Of a stretch of DNA of 64,000 nucleotides, positions 55,691 to 64,000 are shown piece by piece. Below the pieces are notes generated by a model. That model did no database searches, had not been told where the DNA came from, and worked only from the letters and a program-made list of their open reading frames with translations. Position 1 is the first letter of the stretch; the number at the start of each line of letters is the position of its first letter. Source of the DNA: Canna indica (Eukaryota; Streptophyta; Magnoliopsida; Zingiberales; Cannaceae); assembly GCA_034359265.1 (NCBI GenBank), contig CP136891.1, positions 11,732,501-11,796,500 of the forward strand. Reading direction: 5' to 3'. Made by a program: the position numbers and the translations under genes.

Positions 55691-58600
55691 ACTCTGCTAT
55701 CACCATAGTTATAAATTTATGCAGTCCATCACCAATTTTTTGTTTAAAAAAAACATAATTTTGATGAGCTCTCACTTCAATAAACACACAAATTAAAAAA
55801 ATATCCAAATGTGATAATTCCAATTTTTATATCATTTTTTTGCATTGATGATTTTAAAAATTATCTCCTTGCCCCAAATTTTTAGTACCATTTTTCTTCA
55901 AAATTACTCCTTCATATATCTTATTAACAATTGTCATTATCCGTGAATAAAAGAAGAATTATGATGCTCGGAGATTTTAGAGTTTCTTTTCACTGAAAAG
56001 AATGACAAAGTTGAGTTGACTAAAGGAAGAGATGCTAAATTTATTTTATTTTTAATTTTAAAGTGCACATGTTGTCGTAGTTAAAAATATTATTAATATT
56101 TTATTTTTGAGCATGCATGGACCAATAATATTATGACATGAATAATGCCACGTATAGATGTTGTGCCAACCATATCAAAAACTAGTGATGGATAACTTAT
56201 GAAACGGTGGAGCTATGTAGAGGAGAATTATCCTCCTCAAATTTTAATTTTATATTATTATATAAATAAAAGAAAATAAGTCAAATTTACCATCCTGTCA
56301 TAATGAAATATTGGGTTGGACTAAATTTGGGCCACGACCCGAATTCGATTATGAAGTCCTTCTACGGTCTGTTAACCCAATTCAATTTAATGTTGATCTA
56401 AGATTAAGCAACTTTTAATCTGCTCGGGAAGCAAACTCGAGTTCGATCCGAATTGGTCTGATTCGAAAATAATACACTCGAATTAAATTTGTGTTAAATT
56501 TTACTTTTATATTTATTTTGAAAGAAATATCATTAAAAACAGGAGTGAACAGGTGGATAGAGTTGGAATCACTTTAATTTCAGTACATCAAAGATAGGAA
56601 GTAATGATGGATGGAGATGAGCAAATTAAATTAAGCTATTAATTGAGGAATCAATCTCCATCATCACTTTGTTTGATGATGATGAGATGATCCCACTCAT
56701 AGTAAAGTTCAATTATATTTCACTTTTTAATAATGATGAAGGTCCACGTTACTGAAATATATTTAAATAGACATTATTAATTTGCCGCCACATGTGGCAT
56801 GATGCTTTAATAAAGAACAATGTGATAGAATCATACAAGATAATTGAATCACCAATTAGGATAACAAAATGAATCATTTTATGTCCGTGTGATGGATATG
56901 AAGATTAATCTTTTAGCAACGAAGCAAAATTGAAAAAAAGAAGAGTATTTGCATGCAATAGAAATGCTACGTATCCATAATTGCTTGCAAAAAAAAAAAT
57001 TGTAATTTTTTTCTAATAAAAATAAAAAATCATAATAAGTGATCATGTTAAAAATTGAATTTTAGATCTTTAGGCAACATACAATATGTTACTACCAACT
57101 GTGTTATCTACCGTTGACAAAAAAAAAAAATTGCAACTTGCATTTATAAGATTTAGTTAACCGAAACATACAATTTTCTTCAATATTCAATCAAAATAAT
57201 TTGCATTTAATTATTTTAAACAGTAATATATTATATTATATCATGGATTTTAAATAATGAGATTAACTAATTTTAAATAATGAGATTAACTAATTTTAAA
57301 TTTAAAAAATCATGTGAAATTATTTAAAAAAGAAAAAAATTACAAAGGAAGAAAAAGAAAATCATATGGAATGAATAAAAAATTCAAAATTACAAAAAAA
57401 AAAAAAAATTCATACGATAGTACATTAAAAATTATAAAGCCAAAAATAAAAAACATACAAATTAAAAATAGGAAAAAGTTATATGAAAAAAAAACAAAAC
57501 TAAAAATATAAATAATTAAAATAATATAATGACAACATTATAAAGATAATAAAAACATATAAAATAAGTTTAAAATAATAATAATAATAATATAATACAA
57601 TATTTAAATCACAAGGTATTTAATAATCATGAAAAATTAAATGAGAAAAATACATAAATAATGACATGATTTTTTACATACATAAATAAATAATGATCGT
57701 GCCAAAAGCGAGGGGGTGATCCAAATTCGATTTGGAAGACATCAGTAAGCTTTCAAATATTCCTCCAAACTGGCAAAAGGGAGCTGGTGATGAAAACGAT
57801 CAAATCATCCTGCCGAAGGCCTCTATTGTTTGTTGTAATTAAAATTGTAGCAAATTTATTTACAAGCAAGTAAATTGCTCTAAGTAAATAAAATAAAATA
57901 AAATACTAAATATACACACATGGAATATAAGATTTTAAAAAATATCATTTCAAAAGCAAAATATATAATAACTCTTAATATCATTTAAGATATTAATATA
58001 TACATATTATTGAATAGATAGATATTAAAGAAAATATTTTTAATACAATTATGCCGATCAAATGCTAATGAACAATGATTAATGTGAATTCCTTTCTCTT
58101 CTCAAGTTCTCATCACTTGCAAAGCAACAATAAAAAAAAACCATTTTAAATGAGTTGAGCCATCGATTTTTAAACAAATTTAAATTGATAAAAAACAACA
58201 TCATTGATTGATCGAAGATGCTTCTCTATCACTTGCAAAGCATCTGAAGTTTGTCAACCTGACCGTCATTAATTCCACCGTGCCTTTATTTTATTTAATT
58301 GATGGGCAATTTAATTTATTTAAGAGAGTCATCTTTTTAAAAAAATTTAAAAAAAAAACTTGAACAATCTTTATTTTGATTTTTTTACTTCAGAAAGATC
58401 CCTTGGTGGTCCCTATAACTTTCTTTATCGTAAGGACAAAAATACCCCCTTAGTTTTAAAACTTCCAAAGACAAAATAGGAGAAATTCTTAATGTATAAA
58501 ATTTTAAAGTATTTTTCTAAACCTTGTCATTGTGTCAACAACATAATTACATAAAAGGTTTTTAAAATGTTTAGTAATGTTTTTATATTTTTCAATGTTA

Positions 58601-59560
58601 TTTTGATAAAAAAAAGATAGCAAGTGATTTCAATGATAATCCAAAATGGTAATCAATAATGTCTTACTAAATTTGGTAAATATTACATTAGTGTTTCCAT
58701 GTTTATATTAAAAAAATAAAGCACTCATTCTGCAACTTTCCTATCAAAGCTAAATAAATATCATTAAATAAATATTTATTAATTTGATTATAATTATATT
58801 AATAATAAGAAACTTGGATAAAAAGTCCGTTTCTATATGCATTTTAATATATATAAAATTTTAGATTTAATATATTTATTAAGTTAATAAACTTAATAAT
58901 CTAAAATGATATATTAATTGTAATTGTATTGACAACTAAAAATTTTGGTAAAAACTCTTTTAACTGTTTTTTGTATACATTTTTTACTGCATTAAAAGTC
59001 TAAAATATTTTGTTAATTACAATTATATTGATAGATTTTTGTGAAAAATCCATAATTGCTTTTGTATGAATTTTATTGTATATTAAATTTTACCTAAAAA
59101 TCAATTTTAGGTTATTAGATTTGTGAATTTCATACACAAATCAAATGTGAAATCTCATATGTAATAAAATGAATATAAGATCAATAAAAAGGTTTTTCAT
59201 CAAAATTCTAATGGCCAATTTAACTATAATTAATATTTTATTTTAGATTATTATATTTGTTAATTTTATAATATAATTATATATATATATATATTCGATT
59301 AGGTATTTTTTTAACCCAATTCTCCAATTACAAATACACTTACAAGTTACGATCAACATCTCATTTTAAATTATTTAATTTATAAACTTCATAAATACAT
59401 TAAATTTAAAGTTTGATTGTCAATATAATTATAATTAAATTAATGAATACAATTAGAGGCTAATTTGAATATATTATAAAAAATGGTAATTTTATTAAGT
59501 AAAGTATTTATATTTTTGTCAATAAACCTTTAAAGTGTTTATAATATTATCAAAATTCTA
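55691..59560. other. AT-rich spacer
   Basis: I see no gene. About 56315-56480 has GGGTTGGACT, GACCCGAATTC and TTGGTCTGATTCG words, like a degraded miniature element. About 56995-57125 shares a segment with 20850-20975. 57330-57620 is very A-rich, giving a lysine/asparagine-rich chance ORF, and contains (AAT)n. Confidence 0.5.
56995..57125 (+). repeat. Dispersed repeat shared with 20850-20975 (SINE-like?)
   Basis: Both copies contain TAATAAAAATAAAAAATCAT, then GTGATCATG, a diverged GTTTGAAT/ATTGAATT-type word, and ACCAAC.GTG ending in GTTGACAAA. They are diverged by many substitutions. A tRNA-like B box is only hinted at, so the SINE assignment is weak. Confidence 0.45.
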
Positions 59561-59589
59561 AATATATTAATGGTCGAGGATTCTTTTGT

Positions 59590-59799
59590 AAATTGGCAGG
59601 TGGAATTCTTTACACGCCGCCGTTTTTTTGCTCCTCAGTTCCCTCGTCCTCGTCTTGTGACTTGTCGCCTTCATCTGCAGGACCAATTCCCTTGAAAACG
59701 ATTCTTCTACTTCTTCTTCTTTCGACAGTAGGGGTTTCGCTCGAGAATTCAAAAACAGTGTCTGAAGGAATCGGAGAGATTCTCTTTCAATTCCAAACG
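59590..59799 (+). other. Probable 5'-UTR exon of the coiled-coil gene
   Basis: A GC-richer block after 3.8 kb of AT-rich DNA ends at a usable donor (AAACG|GTAACA). The matching acceptor GAACAG at 60560 abuts the ATG at 60561. The 79-codon ORF in it is probably not translated. Confidence 0.5.
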
Positions 59800-60560
59800 G
59801 TAACATATCCTGATATCCCCCGCGAGATTTGATTACGTTCTCATTAATTTACGATCCAGCATTAAAATAGTGATGGTTCTCATTTCGCATTCAAATTTTC
59901 TTGATTTCTACCGTTAGTAGGCAGTGTAAGCTCTTGCTCAGGTGCCGTTCTCTTCATTTCTGGATGTCCGTCTCTCAGAAATCATCTTTGTTTTAGTTTT
60001 TTGCTTTTCGTACTGAGATTGTTAGGTGAGAACAAATGTTTCTCGAGCTCTTTAATAATGCGAAAAGAGGCTTCTTGTGGTTTTTATGCTTTGGGTGCCT
60101 CTAGGGAGATCAATTTGTTTTGCTATGTTTCCTTCTTTAATTGAATTTAGTCCAATTACTAAACTTATGTTGCTCATTTCATGAGTGGAAATCAAAATTT
60201 GTTTTTGTTATTGGACTGCGGAGCCAATTTGACATTGTTCTCCTCTTTGAAGGAAATTGATTCTGAATGAAACAATAGAAGAGAAAGAGACAGGCGTACT
60301 TAATATCAATCTTTCTGATGCTAGGTATTCTCAAAGGAAAATAAAAGCTTTCAGATGCTCATGTTCCTTTTCCTTTTTTCAGTCATGGATGGAAGTCTTT
60401 GTTCTTTTGTTTATCTGCTTTGTGGTTCTTTGGAGCTATCTGAGTTAATTGATTTTTAGGAACAATGTGAATATTTAGTAAAACGTGTTGCTTATATTTT
60501 CCTATATAAAAAAAGAAAACTTGTTGTTGATAGTAGTTCTTCTGTGCCTTACATGAACAG

Positions 60561-63500
60561 ATGAGGAAGTTCTTTTCATTTAAATCTTCTGGATCGATCA
60601 GTACAAATTGCCATAGCGATTCTTCGCCTCCAGCTCCTTCATCTTCAAATGATTTAATCAATTGGAAGAAGTTACAGAATAGTCATTCAAAATTTTCTGT
60701 GCACGAAAAGGTCCATGATCTCACTCAAACTCTAAAAGACACCACTCTTAAGCCTCAAAATCAATGTCCTGGAAGTGAGGATTCATCCCATTTGCTTCAT
60801 AGAAGAAGTCATTCATCGTCATCCTATGCCGTAAACAATTGCTTCATAGAGGGGAATGCTATTTCTTTTAGTGATATGAGCAGGCCAACATCCAGTTGTG
60901 GTAACTCACCACATCATGCATCTAATTGCCAAAGAGAGTGAGTACTACGTACCATGTCTCTTTCCTTCTTCTCTTTTTTCGTTTCTCTTCCTTTTCCTTT
61001 TTCTAAATTTGGTTCTTCAGGATTATGATTGTTTGTGGCTACCTATTGTTTGGTTGCCATGGGTTTTTTGGTTTCATATAATTGTAACAATTCTTTGTGT
61101 TGATTACTTGAATGTACTTTTTCTTAACCAATGCAACGAGATAATGGGAAAAATATCTCGGCTCATGGCTGGACTCTATTTCTTTCGGCCTTACATCAAG
61201 GTTTCTTTCCTATCACTGATCAACCTTGGATGGAGGATTATTCAGGAAGTTTGAAGGTTAAAAGGCTTAGGACAAAACTCTTATTGGTTTGGAGTTGGTC
61301 CTTATGGTTTGAAAGGAACTCTAGGGTGTTCCAGGGAATGGATTCGACTGTCTCCTCTATTTCCAGAGCTGCTTCTGCTGTCGCGTTCTATTTGTCTTCT
61401 GTGACTTGAGATTCTGTGTGTGTTGTTTGATGTTGGGATTTTGTTTCTGCTGTAGTTTCCCTTCACTTTTTGTTCTTTTCTAACTTTTAAAACTTGCTTT
61501 CTTTCCCCTGCTACTCCTGTAATTATTTCATTACTCTTGAATATATTACAGGTTTCTATTGCTAAAAAAAAAGATAATGGGAAAAATAAAATCTGAGATT
61601 TTTCTGGTGGCATGGACAAAAAAATTGTTCAAAATGATGAGAGACTACATTAATATGCCGAAGTCTAGTTTGTACTAACCACGAGATTTTTTTTTACAAT
61701 TTTTCTTATACTCATGATTAGTATTTTCTGTGTATGGGCCAATGGCAGGAATTATAAATGTCAGTCATGTTTAGGAGTCTCATTGATCAATAAGCAACGA
61801 AAAAATTGCTTAAACAAGATTTTTTTAATTGGTTATAAAACTCCACAATTTATAGAAACAAGATTTCTTTAGGAGTCTCGTTGTGATTTGATGTAAACAA
61901 ATGAAATTATCTTTGCTAAGTAACATCATCTTTAACAACTCTGAAAGTGTGAACAATACATATTGATATCTAGGCATCATATTTATTTGTTCCAAAGATC
62001 CAATCATGAGTGAAATCTAGCATTTGAAGCATGCCTTTTTTATTCTTCTTGTTTTGAGCTATTCATTGCTCCAGATGAAATCCAAGGATGTTATGTTCAA
62101 AGAGGTAACCAAGATAGCGCCTATGCACCTTGTTATGTGTTTGAATGTTGTCCTCTAGATGTGCTGTCAGTGGGCTTTGATATTACTTAAAGCAATGAAG
62201 TGTATTAAATAAACAAGACGGAAACCAAGTATGTTATTTCTTTCTGATATATCATATGTTTGTTTGCTTCTAGCTGAGTAGACTACTTAGGATATCATTT
62301 ATCTTATAATTTTCAAACCAAATTATACACCAACAGATAGTTCTTGAATTGTGATTTTTTTATTTCTATGTATTGTCCTTTTGCAGCAGCAAATGCTCAG
62401 TTCTTTATGCTTCTACATCTTCTTGTTACATTTGTGAGTGAATTTTTGTAATATTTGTATCACACACATGCTATCATTATGAACAAATTGCACTGCTTGT
62501 GGCAAATTATTTTACCCTCCTCTTATTGCAGATGTTAAATACTGAACTAGACCTGGAGACATCTCTGCCAAAATATTTATAGTTTATTATGTATATGTTT
62601 CTATCTTTTTCCTAATTTTATTTTTTTTGTGATTTTAGTTGCCATGCACTGACACCACAAAGATGCACAAGAAGTAGAAATTGTAATCTTTTTCCATCAC
62701 ATTCTAACGATGTTGAGCAATACGGTTATCCTTGTTCATTGAGAAATCCTGAAATTATATCAGGAAGTTCACCTTGCAATTCTCCGGTTCCTTTAAGATG
62801 TAGTGCTGCTCGTTTATCTTGGTACCCAGAAAGGAATGAGCTTCTTGACCGTTTTATTGATGGAGAGGATCAGGAAGCTGAAACACATTCCAAAAGCTGT
62901 TTATATGAACCTGGAACTGAGTATTTCTTATCCAAGCAAACATATCCCATTGCAGGACCACAACAAGTTCAGTCTACAGCAGTGCCTTCATTGACTTACA
63001 CAAATGAGAATACTAGCACAAACTTGCCGAGGGAAGAGAATGACACTCTTCATTGCGCTTCTGTGCAAAATTGGACAAAAGATTATTATGGGACAGTATC
63101 CTCATGTATTAAGAAGCCATCTCATGAGTTCCTTGGAAAATTAACAATGAATTTTCGAGATTGTGACTCTGAAAACAATAATACTTTTGAGGATATAAAC
63201 ACGGATTCATTTGAATCACAGCCTACTTCACATTCAGATGATATTGCAAAACATTGTTCAACTGATGACAGCCCAAGTTACAAGAAGCAAAACACTTATT
63301 TCACTGGGGACATTGTGGGGCTTGAAAAATATGACGGATTTCTAGACAATGGATCATTGAATAACAGAAATGGTAAAGTAGCCGATTATGATCTACAAGA
63401 TACAGATGAAGAGTTACTAAAACAACTGATTGAGGTAGAAAATATGATTGATCTTCTATCTAAGGAGGATTTTGATCTCACAATACCTCAGAGCAGAAAC

Positions 63501-64000
63501 ATAGATATTTCACAATTGTTTCAGACAATTAGAAATACCGAAGAAGACAGGAAGCACTTGTTGTTATGGCTCTCATTGCAACTAAAGCGCAGGCTTACAG
63601 ATAGGCATGTTGCAAAAGAGCATATAAGACAAACCAGGACAGAGATGAGCATTCAAACTAGAAGGCTTGAAAGGGTGAAGAGTGAGTTTCAATTTAGTTT
63701 AGAGAAAGAACTGGATAGAAGGTCAAATTATTTGTCGATGAAAATTGAAAGGAGTCTACTGGATGAACAGAGGCTTCTGGAACGGGTCAGGGATTTGGCA
63801 GAGCAAAATATATCTCTTCAGTGGGAAATTTCTTCCTTGAAAGGCATTGAAGGGAATAACCAAATAAGGATTGTGAATTCAGAAGTGGAACTAGCTAATC
63901 TGACAGCTACGCTGGAGCAGATAAGAACAGAGAACTGCAAGCTTCAGAAAAACTTGTCAGATATTCAGGAACGCTTCAATGTGACTGAAAAGGATCGGGA
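60561..64000 (+). CDS. Plant coiled-coil protein, 5' part only (runs off the window)
   Basis: Two exons are seen, 60561-60937 and 62639-64000 (open to the window end), joined at GA|T in frame by a GT-AG intron of 1701 bp. The 579 visible residues start MRKFFSFKSS, immediately after a splice acceptor. Residues 1-380 are Ser/Asn/Asp-rich and low in structure, with short conserved-looking blocks (SPCNSPVPLRCSAARLSWYP, HEFLGKLTMNFRDCDSEN). From about residue 395 the sequence becomes strongly heptad-like (DEELLKQLIEVENMIDLL, then LERVKSEFQFSLEKELDRRS), a long coiled coil that continues past the end. It recalls the Arabidopsis proteins annotated as CAP-Gly-linker or myosin-like coiled-coil, but that match is from memory and no catalytic domain is visible. 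The intron contains a LINE fragment. Confidence 0.8.
61156..61571 (+). mobile_element. 5'-truncated LINE (416 bp) with poly-A and 17-bp TSD
   Basis: The target duplication AGATAATGGGAAAAATA occurs at 61139-61155 and 61572-61588 with no mismatch. The insert encodes the extreme C-terminus of a LINE ORF2 (LLVWSWSLWFERNSRVFQGM ... stop at about 61409), then a ~150-bp 3' UTR and a short A-tract (61564-61572). It is a different family from the LINE at 14.3-20.7 kb. It sits in intron 1 of the coiled-coil gene, sense orientation. Confidence 0.95.

Noticed and set aside
57314..57511. Lys/Asn-rich 65-codon ORF
   Set aside because: Product of an A-rich tract.
59593..59832. 79-codon ORFs on both strands
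   Set aside because: They cover the probable 5'-UTR exon and the start of its intron. No motif was recognised.

Overview
This window is nuclear DNA from a flowering plant. It has intron-rich genes with GT-AG splice sites, and long AT-rich spacers packed with nested plant transposons (CACTA, LINE, LTR, TRIM, hAT-like and Harbinger-like miniature elements). The 5' exons and promoters of two genes are much more GC-rich than the rest, as is common in monocots, but I would not name a species.

Four host genes are supported by spliced reading frames. (1) An ARF1-type ADP-ribosylation factor GTPase lies on the minus strand (CDS 12836 down to 4852, six exons, 181 aa). (2) A GPI1/PIG-Q homologue, a subunit of the enzyme starting GPI-anchor synthesis, lies on the plus strand (23198-30378, nine coding exons, 684 aa). 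(3) A MATE/DETOXIFICATION transporter lies on the minus strand (49489 down to 46172, eight exons, 493 aa). (4) The 5' part of a coiled-coil protein gene lies on the plus strand (from 60561, running off the window end). A small GRF zinc-finger ORF with a C-terminal membrane segment sits at 95-436. The genes serve unrelated housekeeping roles (vesicle traffic, ER GPI biosynthesis, efflux) and show no operon-like logic.

The rest is mostly mobile DNA. The ARF introns hold a complete 611-bp TRIM (LTRs, PBS, PPT, 5-bp TSD) inside a MITE-like element, a Harbinger-type MITE, and two related ~350-bp MITEs in opposite orientation. A decayed LINE (about 14.3-20.7 kb) carries two hAT-like MITEs of about 438 bp, one with a clean 8-bp TSD. 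Downstream of GPI1 is an LTR retrotransposon remnant (31679-35061: 3' part of the 5' LTR, PBS, about 300 bp internal, PPT, full 3' LTR). A solo LTR of the same family (51545-54337, TSD ATAAT) lies in an AT-rich repeat block near the MATE gene. A 5'-truncated LINE with a 17-bp TSD sits in intron 1 of the coiled-coil gene.

The most striking object is a complete CACTA (En/Spm) transposon at 36714-43776. It has matching CACTACTAGAAA ends, a TGT target duplication, a TNP2-type transposase gene and a five-exon TnpA-like second gene. Four in-frame stops interrupt the two genes. Its 1.2-kb leader is unusually structured: five subterminal stem-loops, a TATA motif, four back-to-back GC hairpins, a four-copy 26-bp repeat, and a near-perfect ~96-bp-arm inverted repeat.
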